A stretch of DNA of 64,000 nucleotides from Adineta steineri (lineage: Eukaryota; Rotifera; Eurotatoria; Adinetida; Adinetidae): positions 27,046 through 91,045 of the forward strand of contig CAJNOI010000278.1 in NCBI GenBank assembly GCA_905250115.1, written 5' to 3'. A program made the translations under genes and the position numbers. Under the pieces are notes generated by a model, which saw only the letters and a list, made by a program, of their open reading frames with translations, was not told where the DNA came from and did no database searches. Below are positions 35,270-47,108 of this stretch, in pieces. Within the stretch, counting starts at the first letter, position 1. Each line of letters starts with the position of its first letter.

Positions 35270-36070
35270 TTATATGATACATTCGAATTCCAGTCCGCAA
35301 TTGATGTGCGATAGTGATTCGACGATGATACGCTCACCTTCTTTGTGAAAATCTACCCCACCTTGAGTAAGGGCCTCACTCACTTTTTCAAGTGAATCAG
35401 TACCGAACACCAGTTTGAACATACCCAAAGGTTTGTCGGTCTTATGAACAAGTGTGATTTCAAAATTTGATAAGTGAATAATACAAGTATTTGCTTCAGT
35501 GTTCTCGAGCTTGACGACGTCCATCGCACGAAGATATAACTCGGATGCCGCCTTTGGATCGTTCACATTGATACTAAGTCGAGTCATCCTAATACAGCCA
35601 TTTGTATGCGCTTGCCACTCGGGACGCCAGACCAATTCCGGTGTAATATGCTGACAGTAGAAGACATCGCTACCGGGGATAGAATTGGGTTTTAAGGTAG
35701 TCACTCGAAATTTAACATCCGCCATTTTGCCATTTCCCAAATCTAAAGGTCGCGATAGATCGAGGATTGGTTGTGGTGTCAATCCACGTGCTATGAGTGC
35801 ATCGCGCATCTGATCAGAATTATCGACTTTAAGCGCCATACCTGCCAAACCTGCGGGTCCCTGGACAAACTGTGGGAGTTGTTCTAATGACTTGCCTGCT
35901 GGATATCCTATCAGTTCCAGATAGTCAGTCTTGAAAACGATGATATTATTAATAGAACCTATAGAATGATAACCGCGTGGTGTAATAATGAAGCCCATAC
36001 GTTCGAAAAAAGCTACTGCTTCATCAATACGGTCTTGAGTATTAATAACAATATGGTCGATGCGGTTCAT
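35270..36070 (-). CDS. VOC-superfamily (glyoxalase-3-like domain) protein
   Basis: A single-exon protein of 266 residues with two VOC modules: MNRIDHIVINTQDRIDEAVAFFERMGF starts the first, and IRMTRLSINVNDPKAASELYLRAMDV starts the second. The N-terminal His of RIDHIV and Glu of DYLELIGYP match metal-ligand positions of the fold. The organisation fits the Glyoxalase-like (PF13468-type) group common in bacteria and fungi. The substrate is unknown. GC content and codon choice (GGC, GCC, CTG-type codons) look higher than in neighbouring AT-rich genes, and there are no introns, so recent acquisition is a reasonable guess. Confidence 0.85.
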   Translation of the reverse strand: MNRIDHIVINTQDRIDEAVAFFERMGFIITPRGYHSIGSINNIIVFKTDYLELIGYPAGKSLEQLPQFVQGPAGLAGMALKVDNSDQMRDALIARGLTPQPILDLSRPLDLGNGKMADVKFRVTTLKPNSIPGSDVFYCQHITPELVWRPEWQAHTNGCIRMTRLSINVNDPKAASELYLRAMDVVKLENTEANTCIIHLSNFEITLVHKTDKPLGMFKLVFGTDSLEKVSEALTQGGVDFHKEGERIIVESLSHINCGLEFECII

Positions 36071-38971
36071 AGTAGAATATAATCAAAGTCTTCTGAAATT
36101 ATGATTTTTGTTGAAATCTTAAAATAAACATTATATCCAGTATATCGAGTTCATTTTCGTTAATACAGCGTATGCTTGATATAACTATACGTATAATTTT
36201 ATTTAAAAATACTATGATATGCTAATCAAGTCTATTCAAGGCGACTGATATTATTTGCGAGATTAAGTTAAGAGGCTATAACCGGAGGAAACTGTTGATA
36301 CAAAGACCTATGAAATAAAGAAAGTTGGTATTTGTCTGTCACAAATTGTTAGTACTCAATGTTGTTCATTTCCACATAACACTCTAATAACTCATTATTA
36401 TGGGTTTCTTTTGTTACATGCCGAGAATGTTAACTACACAACATATCTATTCTTGATTAAAAAAATACTCACACGCTGACTATGAAAAAGAAAGAAAAGG
36501 TATGTCTACATATATGCACGTATCGATAAGAGATAAGTGGAGAGAAGAAGCAAAGAATAAATATCGCAACTGTCACATAACACGCCTTCGATGAATGAGA
36601 CGAAGAAACAAGAAGAGGTGAAACGAATAGAAAGAAAAAAAAATGAAAGTACACGATGAAGAAAACGAATTCAAAAGAGAGTGATAGAAGAAGCAAGCGA
36701 TCGAATAAATGCATGTTCGACGTAGAAAGAAAAAAGTTACAATATCTTGCGGATGTAGATGTGATTACGATTATTAATACACTTGAATTACTAAGAATGA
36801 AACATTTTAGTCTCTAGTTTCACATTTACACCAATTCATTTCCAAGATGTAACGAGCTTTTTCTATCAAACGATTTGTATTTCAAGCAAAAAAAAAGATG
36901 TTCAGAAGTTAAGAGACTATATTACACATATAAAGTCATAAATACTACAATCTTGAAATAAAAATTAGTAAGAGTGAATAAAAGTGTCGATTTCTAGTTG
37001 GCATTCCTAGACACTCATAGTTACTTCTCATAAAATGAAAGAAAAGATATATCTACACATTCGCATTTCTTGAAGATGGTGGTTCCAGATGATACTTTAT
37101 CTTTAAAATTTTATCATTGGTTTAAATTTGAAGTATTGACAAGTTCTTATTTTAAAATTTGATTGTTGAAATACAATTAAAGTGTCATATCTAGTGGTGG
37201 TGCTAGTGTGCGTATAAGAAATATTATAATAATTCATTAAAAAATCTAATAAAAATAAATCTTCGAAAAGTATAACTTATACTTGTCTAAAATCTGTACA
37301 TTGAGGAGAAGACAATTAATTGCTTTTACAAAAGAAAAATGTGCTTGTGAAAGTACACCTTTTAGAAACCCGTATTAGTCATTTTCCATTTATCCTATGG
37401 AAGAGTTATTTTTATTAGATATTATAGATGATGATTACACACGCTTTCACATGAAATAAGCTTCATGTAAAATTATGAAAAAGTGAGAGATATTTAGAAA
37501 GATACTAGAAGGATAAATCGTTATGTGGAGTAGAGCAGAAAAAATTAATTTCATAAAAGTTTTTTCAATTTTTTAATTAGTTTAATGCTTTCATTTTGTT
37601 GATGTAAATTGAATATTACTCTTCAAAAATATATATTCAATATCGTCTTATCATTGAATTTAGAAAAGATACAAAGAAAACACAAATTTAGCCGAAACTC
37701 ATAAAACATCCTTTATAATTAATGATATTCAGTAGCATTAAGAACTGTGGCTTGTATTTCAGATTTAATTTTCTTGCTTTTGCTTTTATCAGAAGAACAT
37801 TTTTGTCTTTCATTAAGGAAAACTTTCATGACATTCATTTCTCTTTACCGCCTACGGCTGATTCACTGTATTCTCTTATTTTTTCCTTCGTGCACTTTCA
37901 CACTCAAAGAATATGTATTTATGAGCGTCTAAATTAGATGACAAGCGGAAACAGATAAAAATAGTTTTCATTATGTATGGTAGAATAATTTGCTTCAATG
38001 TGAAAATCGTTAAAAGACGTCAGTACGCATATTTAATTGCGAATGAAACTAAGTGTAATATTAAAAAAAACTGTCAGGATTGATTGTAAATAAAATCTTC
38101 ATCTCTAATGGTAAACTACCTTATTTTTTTTCTTTTGATTATAACGGATATTATTCATTTTTCTCAATTAGAAACAGATTGATCTGCTAGTCTTAATTCT
38201 TGGCATTCCACTGACAGTTTGTAGAAAAAGAGACTTTTTATTTAAAACGAGGCGTATAGTTTTCGTTTGTACAATACCAACAAATCTGCATTCAATTTTG
38301 ACTAGATAAACTTCATTTGTTGGCAATTATGTTCGTTGTTAAAAGAAGGAGTGAAGCTCTTTTTTTATTTAATAAAGTTTTTCTTGAGGAGGAGATAGAG
38401 ATTATCGTTTTTAGACCATTACTTGTGCCTCTTACGTTAACTTTTAATGATGTGCGCACTTTCATTATTTAGCTTATTTCGAATTAAAATATTAAAAAAT
38501 GATTAGATTGCGTATAACACCAGATGAAAAATAATTGCAAAAAAAAACATCCGTACTTGACACGGCCGATTTCAAACGTAGAGGAAACAAAAATAAACAT
38601 TCTATATCAACGATAATTGAAACTGACATAGATTAGTTTTTGCTCTTCCCGGGTAGTTGTAGAGAAGTGCTTGAATCTCTCTTATAATTATAGTTTATTA
38701 ATAAATTTTATTTGTTTCTTTGATGTATTTATTTAGAATGTTTTAATCTGAATTATAATTATAAACTCATATTTGACATTTCTCCTATATGAATCCATGG
38801 AGATAGTTCAGTTAATTCTTACACAGAGGCTTTTGAAAATTACATTTTAATTTTATATGAATAAGCGACTTAGTACAAGAAAATCTTTGAATATAATATT
38901 ATAAAACCCTCCTTAGAAGCACTGAGAAATACTTTCTTTTTCTTTTTCTATTATATAGCAAACAAGTAAAA
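36071..38971. other. Divergent intergenic region
   Basis: Nearly 3 kb without a supportable gene, containing purine-rich low-complexity DNA (36480-36740). Overlapping frames around 37722-37937 give Phe/Leu-rich products with no coding features. Confidence 0.5.
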
Positions 38972-39899
38972 ATGGTTGATGTAACTCAAATCGTTTTGAT
39001 CATAGATATTATTACTATGCTGATTGTTATTATCTTATCTGCAGCCTATATTATCCCAATTATTTTTATTCGACGTTTTCAAACAACATATAACATTTTG
39101 ACAGGTAATATTTGTTTGACTATCTTGATTGCTTCTGTTTTTTGGATTACATTTAATACCTTAACTGTTTATAATGCATCTGCTATGAAGCAATCTATTA
39201 TTGCATGTTATATGACGGCATATTTTCCTGCATATGTCAATTGTTCAACAGTTTATGCCGTAGTAGTGGTTACTATGAATCGTTTTTTTGCAATTGTTTA
39301 TCCTAATAAAAGATTCTTCAAGACGCAGGCATGGTGCTTTATTTCTCTGAGTATACAATGGATGGTAGCCATTCTAGCACCATTACCCCGTCTCATTTTT
39401 CCACTACAGGTAATTATCAAATAAGGAACAATATGTAGCCGTAAAGTAATTTGATATTTTTTAGACATGTCAATATAAAAGTCTTACACCTTATTGGAGA
39501 TATGTGTATAATATACTCATTATTGTCCTACTACCTTCTATTCTCAATGCTATTTTTAATGTGTTGATAGTTAAGAATGTACGTTCATCAACTCGTCGTA
39601 TTCATGTTGACATAGTTGATACAAATGGTTCTACAAATGCACAACAAAATAGTGCTCGAGATGTTCATTTGTTGAAGCATATATCTTTTATTTTCATTAT
39701 ATCTGTTATTGGATGGGCGCCTGTTTATCTCTATGAAGCAATTACGGCAAATCCTTCTGCTATACAATGGCTTTTTATAATGTTACAAATTTTACCGGTA
39801 TTTAGTTTATTTATCAATATAGTCGATTTATTCTTATATAATCATAGTCTTCGAAAATTCTTAAAAGAAAGACTCTTAAATTGCATATGCATTAAATAA
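38972..39899 (+). CDS. Rhodopsin-class 7TM receptor (orphan)
   Basis: Two exons, 38972-39409 and 39465-39899, with a 55 bp intron between TM4 and TM5; 290 residues. Seven hydrophobic segments are visible: TM1 IVLIIDIITMLIVIILSAAY, TM2 LTGNICLTILIASVFW, TM3 ending VVVVTMNRFFAIVYP, TM4 IQWMVAILAPLP, TM5 YNILIIVLLPSILNAIFN, TM6 ISFIFIISVIGWAPVYL, TM7 LFINIVDLFLYNHSLR. The DRY motif is NRF, CWxP is GWAP and NPxxY is reduced to IVDLFLY, so it is a divergent class A member. A Cys in TM3 (IIACYM) and one in loop 2 (TCQYK) could form the usual disulphide. Ligand unknown. Confidence 0.8.
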
Positions 39900-40016
39900 A
39901 TATTTATCTATCTGTTGAAATAAAAGAATTTATAATCTTATAAATACTCTTAAGATATTTTTTAAGAAATACATAATAGTTCAATCAATTAGTTTCTTTT
40001 ATTTCAGTTGAAAGTA

Positions 40017-41250
40017 TTATTCATCGGCAATTTTCAAGATTAATTTTCCTTGTGCTTTTCCACTTTTGGATTTTTCATATAATTTATGTAATGCTTGAAC
40101 ACCATCTTTTTGCCAATCAAAAACTGTATCGATCAATAATTTGACTTTTCCTGTTTCGAAATATGCGGTACGCATATGATCCAATTCTGAATAGGACGTA
40201 GAAATCATATGAAACATATACGAATGATGTGAAGATCCAAAAACTGAACCTAATTTTCGTGATAACAAACGTGGTCCAAGAGTAAACACTGTGTTTAGTG
40301 AAATACTCGCTTCAGGATCATCGCCAGCAATTGTAATAAATTGACCACCACGTTTAAGTATCCGTCTAGCGGCTAACCATTGTTGTTCACCACCAACACA
40401 ATCATACACTAAATCATAATTTTGACCTAAATCAAATTTAAATATTGAGAAATAGAAACATTTAATTACAATGTTTACCTTGAAGTACTTCACCGAAATC
40501 TTTATTATTATAATCAATAACTAATAATTGTTGTGGATCATCGTTTATTTCATTAGTGTCTTGAATAATCTTGTAACCTATGATTTTAATATATCAATGA
40601 TTAGAACATAAGAAAAAATGTTCTTTACCGAGTTTCTCCATTAAACTAAAATTTCTTTGTGAACATGTGGTTGCAACATGAGCACCTACTGCTTTCGCCA
40701 TTTGAATAGCAAACCAACCTGTAGCTGAAGCACCTCCACATATAAATACTTTACTTTTTGGTCCTACGGAAGGTGAAGTCTTGGTAAATAAGGCTTGATA
40801 ACTTGTTTCACATGCTAAAGGTATAGCAGCTGCTTCTATCATTGTTAAATTATTCGGTTTTAAGGCAAATTGTGATTCCTTTCCACGAACATATTCAGCA
40901 TAAGCACCTTCATCATTATGAACATTTCCGTAAACTTGATCACCGATTTTCAAACGTTTTACTGATGAACCTACATTGATGACAACTCCAGCAACATCTT
41001 TGCCAGGTATATGAGGAAATGAAGGTCGTATAATAAGAGACAAATTACCATTTAATAATTTCCAATCAATTGGATTGATTGAGGCAGCATAAACTCGAAC
41101 AAGAATTTGATTAGATGATAATTGTCGAGGGACAGGAACTTCATATGCAAGAGTAAGAACATCACCTGCTTCACCGTAACCATTTTGATGAGCAGCTGTC
41201 ATTAGCGATGGAATATCATCTTTAGACGTAGTTGTTGTTGATTCAACCAT
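40017..41250 (-). CDS. Zinc-independent MDR / quinone oxidoreductase-like protein
   Basis: Three exons, 41250-40629, 40577-40479 and 40426-40017, with 51 and 52 bp introns; 376 residues. The N-terminal GroES-like domain is clear (ILVRVYAASINPIDWKLLNG, PHIPGKDVAGVVINVGSSV, GDQVYGNV) and the Rossmann part has VFICGGASATGWFAIQMAKAVGAHVATTCS and YDLVYDCVGGEQQW. Zinc-ligand cysteines of classical alcohol dehydrogenases are missing, so it belongs with NADPH quinone reductases/zeta-crystallin/RTN4IP1-like proteins. The dinucleotide loop reads GGASATG, a variant of GxxGxxG. Likely reduces quinones or enones; exact substrate unknown. Upstream ATG 41250 begins a short Ser/Thr-rich leader. Confidence 0.88.
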
Positions 41251-41634
41251 ATTAAAAAATATAACTTTGTGTTCTATTTGTTTCTTTTTTTTCTTTTATC
41301 CTTGATAAGAACTTGAAAAAAATACGAATATTTTATCCTTCGTAGACTATACCACGATATCAAGCGAACGAAGAAAATATACACGTGTTTCATCCGTTTG
41401 CTATCATCATATAGTAGTATATACAAATATCAGAACATTCTTGTTGCTCTTTCAAGGTTTTGGTTGAGTAAAGAGAGTAAAACTATTGGTCTGCATTCTG
41501 ATTATTTTTTTTGGACTGTTTTTGATATTTATTCTCGTTTTTATTTAATATAAAAATGAACATTATTATTGTATAAAGCATGTTTATTAAAGACATTGAT
41601 TAGATGAATCTGTCTATGAAATAATTTTCTTATG
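41251..41634. other. Spacer between two minus-strand genes
   Basis: AT-rich, no gene; contains the promoter side of the oxidoreductase gene and the 3' flank of the Cys-cluster gene. Confidence 0.45.
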
Positions 41635-43123
41635 TTATTCTGATGTTGTAGCTGGTTGTTGCTGAATCGATAGTTGTTCAGATAATTGTTGAGTTTGATA
41701 AATAATTACTCTTTGCATCTCCGCATTTGATGGAAATTGTAATGCAGACTCATAAAATATTGTGCCAAATATTCTTTGTTGAGTTTGATCAAGAATCTTA
41801 TTTAATTCATCTTCTGATGGATATTGATTTTTCATTCCTTTTAATTGCATCACTACTCGACATAGAACTTCAGCTTCATTCTTTTTCACATCAAAATTCA
41901 TGGGTTCAAATTCTGTGTTGTTGATTAAATAGAATTTAAGCTCTGCATCCGGTTGAAATTTTGCTTTAAAGTACTCTAATTGATCTTGATTACTGAGTAA
42001 ACGTGTATGAGAAGCTGAATCAAGATTACTGTACTTGCTGTATTGAATTGTCATTATTATTACACGTTCTGCCTGTCGTGCAGCTTTGGTGTTTGTTTTT
42101 TTAATGAGTCGAACTAATCTCTTCTTTCGACAACACCAACAACGACAGGGATCACAGCACCTTCTGCAGCAATTCTCTTTTACTCTCGGAAGAGGTAAAT
42201 CTTCTTCTACATAGTCTTCATTTCGATTTGGATCTGCAGTAATGATAGTTAACGTGTTCTGAACAAGAGGAACAACTCTGTTTTCTTCTTGACAGCAACG
42301 ACAACAACAACAATCACGTATTTTACGGCAACAGTTGGCTATTGAAGCACAGCAACGATCACAACAATTCTCACTAAGTTCATGCACAGGAGTAACGTGT
42401 GATTTGATATCAGCTTGAATACCTTTTTTAACATCTGCTTTATAACTAATGTGTATCACATCTTCAAGCGGTACCATAATGACCTCTTCTTCAGTACTTG
42501 CATTGTAGTTGCTCACAAACTGTTTTTCACCTTGATAGGTTTGTTGATCATTTCGTCCAGCAAAAGTGACTGTACGATTATCTTGAGCTATATTAACGTT
42601 AAATTTTCCTTGACGGTAAAGATGAACAGCAAGCATTGGACAAGTGTAGCTGTTATCTGCTGTGCGAACGCCTAGTTAAATAGATAAACATGATAACATC
42701 AAACTTAAACTTGAGGTAAGAACACGTTCAGATGATGGGTGTGGGTGTAGATGAAGTAGATACAGTGAATAATCAAACCCATACCCGCATCCACCCAGTT
42801 CATTCTTTTACGTAGAAATGTCGTATTTCGAGAAATTCTGCTGAATTGCTCAGGTCTTATTCACTACAAATATTCTTCATTTTTTATGCTATTTTCTGAG
42901 CAAGAATTTCGTAAAACTGTAGTAAACCCAAATAAGAAGAAATTATGAAATCCATCTTACCTGGATAGAAGTTAATAAAGCCGTAACGTGTCTCTGTTTC
43001 CTTAACATTTTCTCTCAAATGAATTAATGTATCAACTTGTTGTTGTACTTGTTTAGGCGGTTTACAAAATCCGCAACATCCGTTTGGACAACACTTTCTA
43101 CAGCAAGGTTTAGTACTACACAT
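41635..43123 (-). CDS. Cysteine-cluster protein of unknown function
   Basis: Two exons, 43123-42961 and 42671-41635, with a 289 bp intron; phases match and give 399 residues. Cysteine clusters occur three times: N-terminal CCRKCCPNGCCGFC, middle CCDRCC...CCRKIRDCCCCRCC, and CCRRCCDPCRCWCCRKK. Between them are beta-rich segments (GKFNVNIAQDNRTVTFAGR) and a charged C-terminal region. There is no signal peptide. CC/CxxCC spacing suggests metal binding or palmitoylation at a membrane rather than disulphides; this is inference. I do not recognise the family. The intron is enlarged by the telomere-like inverted repeat at 42736-42797. Confidence 0.8.
42736..42797. repeat. Telomere-like inverted repeat, copy 7 (intronic)
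   Basis: Left arm TGGGTGTGGGTGTAG (42736-42750) faces right arm CCCATACCCGCATCCACCCA (42778-42797). It lies inside the intron of the Cys-cluster gene. Confidence 0.75.
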
Positions 43124-44059
43124 CTTCCTTGTTGTGTTTATGATCGTGAGAATGACGACAATGAATCTAGAAAAATATACAAGAGTATGCGTTAATCAGT
43201 TATGAAAAGAGAGCAAAAAAAAATGGAAAATAACTTGCTATTTTATTTATTGTGCTCACAATATTCTTCTTATGTTTGTTTGGTAACCAAGAGACTTGAG
43301 AAAGATGAAGTGAAATAGAGGAATACGTTAGAAAAGAATAATGAGAAACATATTGAGTTTATATACTTTTATAAGGAAATTCTTCTGATTCATTCTTTCC
43401 TACTTCCTACCTCATAAAAAGAAATTATTCTCCGAGGGTTTTTCCCAGAACTAAATGATATTATTTTTTTTAATAACTGTTGATTTACAGAAGTGACGTA
43501 ATACTGCGTCTGTCTGGAATATTTCAACAAGTCAACAGAGAAAAGGAAAGAAAGGTAGTTATGAAAAACACTTAGATATATATCCATATCCACACTTGTA
43601 ATCATGTTTTTCATCATCATTCTGTCATGTCGATATAGTTATATTTTTCCGCACATTTGTGTCTTTTATAAGGAGATTTCATAGGCGATGTTTAATTTGA
43701 AACTAATATCATAGTCTGAAAAGTTTTAGTTGTGGTTATCTATTATGATTATGAAATTATTACTTTTACCGTTACGTTACGAGATGTAGTCAAGAGATTA
43801 TTTTCTTCACACTATTTTTTGCGTGAAATTCTAAACTCAGCAAGGTAGTTAATGTGGTAAATTAGATTCTTTTCTATATACCGACGGTAAGATATATGAA
43901 GATGCGACAGTTTGGCTTACCCTTACTATCACGACTAGTTGAAAAAACTCTACTGAATCGATAAGTACTCGAATTCATCTTCGGCCTTTACATTTATCCA
44001 TCGAAAGACAAAAAGATAATACCACGCTTACCACTACTTACTACTAAGTTATGAAATAA

Positions 44060-44345
44060 TTTTCTTTTCTTCGTACGAGAGTGACAATGAGAACAAAAAA
44101 TATCCTTTCCGATATTGAGAATGTAAGAATGATGATAGACAGGTTTTTTCCGAGAAAAAATCTGATAACGAGAGTATAGGAATGAGAATGCATGAATGAT
44201 GATAGACAAGTTTCTTTTCCGGGAAAGAGTCTGTGAGGATGGGAATAAATGAGTCTTTTCTTTCCGGAAGGAGAATGCAGAAATGAATGCAAAAAAATTT
44301 TCCAACAAGAAGAATATAATTATGATGATGGTCAAGTTTTGTCTG
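44060..44345. repeat. Degenerate tandem array (~60-67 bp unit)
   Basis: Units begin GAATGATGATAGACARG (44127 and 44194) and continue TTTYTTTTCCGRGAAA, then a purine-rich tail; a partial third unit and further decayed copies flank them. Purine-rich strand asymmetry explains the long spurious open frame on the minus strand here. Confidence 0.55.
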
Positions 44346-44906
44346 AGATAAAAGTGTAACAACACAAGGAATTCTCGCAGAATCTTTTTCAAATTCTTAG
44401 GGATATCGAACGGAGATACCAAAGAGGTGTCACAGGAAATACGATTCATTTTTAAAATTGATTAGACTCTTCACGTCATACATATTTTGACATTTTCATT
44501 AAAAGCTGAATACAAAACAGTTTAATTTGAACAACAATTTACTTGATTCATCGTTTTACGATAGCTAAGATGTTCATGCAGACTGTTTCAACTTATAAGA
44601 AAGAAGGTATTAAATTTATTTTGCAAATAAAATAAACGATTTGCAAAAGTAGCAAAATTTCGAACATTATAAAAAAATAAAACTGAACTGTAATAAAATG
44701 AGGGTGACAGTAAAGAAAAGAAAATATACAACAAAATATGTCACCATTTCTTTTGTCAATATTGGTATTTATCGACATCACATCAAAGATTTAGTTCATA
44801 TAAATTAAGTTGCTGATGGAAATTTGTGATTCGTTAAATAATTTAAAAATCGATCGTAAACAAGAACAATTAAGTGATTCATTGCGATAGGAACGAAAAG
44901 AAAGAA

Positions 44907-44916
44907 TATATATAAA
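44907..44916 (+). promoter_or_regulatory. TATA-like box upstream of F-box gene
   Basis: TATATATAAA lies about 76 bases before the F-box ATG at 44992. Plausible, but weak evidence in AT-rich DNA. Confidence 0.3.
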
Positions 44917-44991
44917 CAAAGGATAACGAACAAACACGTGTACATTTCATTCTTTCTTTTTAGATTAAAACTTTACGTTCATATTAAAAAC

Positions 44992-46713
44992 ATGTCAAGA
45001 ACTTCTGTCGAAAATTTGCCTAATGAAACTTTTTATGAAATCTTTGATTATTTCGATATTTATGAAATCTATGTTTCATTTTCAAATCTTAATCAACGTT
45101 TTCAACAATTAATTAATTCATCATCTTTACTGTTAAAAATAAAATTTGATTGTTTATATGTAGAAGAAACATTTACGAAGAATTACCAACAAATTATTCA
45201 CCTCAATAAAAATCGAATATTTTCAATTCAAGTACCGACATCGGATTATACTTATCAAATTATTTCGTCATTTAACTTTGATTCATCATTCACATGTCTT
45301 GAATCAATTGATTTTAATGTTGATGAACCTAAATTATTAACTTTACTCATTCCCAAATTAACTTGTTTACCTCGTCTTTTCTCGTTAAACATCAACTTAG
45401 AATCTGATCAAAAAGATTTCGGTGATATTTATCAATTAATTTTCAAACTACCAAAATTGAAATATATTAAACTCGCGGTAGAACATTCTGATCAGTTCGA
45501 TACGACTGTTTCATTACCAATTGCTACTAATCAACAAATTAGTCCTATCGAACATTTTATTATTGACCATGAATGTGCATTTCATGACATTTTCAATATA
45601 ATATCTTACATACCACAAGTTCGTCATCTGAAATTTGTAAATCTTATTAACAAGAACGAAAGAATTGAAGATATTAAACCAATAATGTTATCAAACTTAA
45701 CACATCTTTCTATTAATGCAGATGAAATTTCATTTAATAAATTTAAAACATTCATTATTCATTTAAATTCTAAATTAAATTTTTGTCATTAACTACACTA
45801 ATGGAAGATATAAATTATCTTGATGCTAATCTATGGGAAGAATTTATTGTAAATCATTTACCACAATTAGATCAATTCTACTTTAAATATAGTGCACATT
45901 TCGAAAAAAATTATAAAACTGAAATGTATCTTGGAAAACGAGATCAGTTTATTTCACTATTTTGGATCAACCGAAAATGGGTGTTGCAAACTGAAATTGA
46001 ATGTGATGATCTTATATATTCAATTCATCCTTACAATAAGTATATTAAACAAAAATTTGTTATATTGAATAGTTTATACATTTTTTTTTCTTTCTAGATG
46101 TAAATGGTATGACTATGGCAGACAAGACACGTTGTCTAAATCCATACGACTTATTATTGATAACCCTTATCTTGAAAAATGGTATAAACCAATATTTCTC
46201 AATCAGTCTATAAATCATGCATTAACTGTAACACAAATTGATCATTTGGAAATTCGAACACAACTTACAATTATTATATTAAATGAAATTTTACATATGT
46301 TACCTGAAGTTAATTCATTAAAAATTAGTTCTTTATGCGCTTCACGAGTAGGATATTTAACGGAGGAAGAACTTGATTTTTCTTCTTTTTTATCAACTAA
46401 AACTCAAATTAGAAAAATTTATCTTGAAAATATAACTACAATGGAAGAAATATGTGTGCTGAATTTAATTTGTTCTTCTATTAATCATCTTCAAATTGAC
46501 TGTATTGATTATATGCATGCTGATATATTAGTACGAATTATTTTATCAGAAATTCGAATGAAACCTGATCATTCACTTCGATTCTTATGTCTTTGTGTTC
46601 CATCAGCGAATGATCATATGGTTAAAGAATTAGAAAAATTGATTGTTATTCTTGATCTTGTTGATTTTATGGTTGAACGTGTAATGGATAACATTTATTT
46701 GAAATGGAAATAA
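44992..46713 (+). pseudogene. F-box protein with a single-base frameshift
   Basis: The start at 44992 opens with an F-box (VENLPNETFYEIFDYFDIYEIYVSFSNLNQRF, residues 5-37) and leucine-rich, solenoid-like sequence follows. Reading is lost near 45775-45790, in a run AAATTTTT, where the frame moves by one base: the first frame stops at 45790-45792, while the next frame continues the same protein type (LTTLMEDINYLDANLWEEF). A GT...AG intron at 46040-46097 (58 bp) then joins in phase to the last exon 46098-46713 ending YLKWK. Without the shift it would be one protein of about 555 residues, of a family common in bdelloids (SCF adaptor-like substrate binders). It may be a young pseudogene or a homopolymer error in the sequence. 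Confidence 0.7.
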
Positions 46714-47108
46714 TTCATGTATTTATTTATTAGTTCCCGTAAAAAATTAGTTCTTATGTTTTTTTGAAATTTATTTTCATGTCAATAAATTTATTTAAAA
46801 TTTATCGTATATTTCTATGGTTATGAAATCTATCAATCATTCTCAATGGCTACTACCGATAAATAATTCAGTGTGAATGAAATATTACTTGATAAACTTG
46901 AAAGATTTAAGCTTTATCTTGAGGATCGGTGTGGGTCTGAGTATATCATGTCTGCAGTACCGACACCCACACCCACAATCGAATAGCAAACATGTAGATT
47001 TGTCTATTTACCACCTAATTCTCATTCTTAATTATTCGTCTTGTAACACACAAAAAATAATGAATAAAATGTTCATTCGATGAAAAAAACGTTTTATGAA
47101 GTTCATGT
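46714..47108. other. Convergent intergenic region
   Basis: Between 3' ends of the F-box gene and the mini-exon gene; contains the telomere-like repeat at 46921-46977 and nothing else recognised. Confidence 0.5.
46921..46977. repeat. Telomere-like inverted repeat, copy 8
   Basis: Left TATCTTGAG then CGGTGTGGGT, right ACCGACACCCACACCCACA. Core arms GGTGTGGGT and ACCCACACC pair; the left boundary matches the CTTGAG seen at other copies. It lies between convergent genes. Confidence 0.7.

Larger units (their letters stand above)
43124..44991. other. Divergent intergenic region
   Basis: No gene supported. Contains a degenerate tandem array at 44060-44345 and a TATA-like box at 44907. Confidence 0.5.

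Noticed and set aside
36469..36740. 81-codon minus-strand frame in purine-rich DNA
   Set aside because: Low-complexity GA-rich tract; translation is Phe/Ser/Leu-rich noise.
43994..44449. 151-codon minus-strand frame
   Set aside because: Produced by a purine-rich tandem array; product is low complexity.
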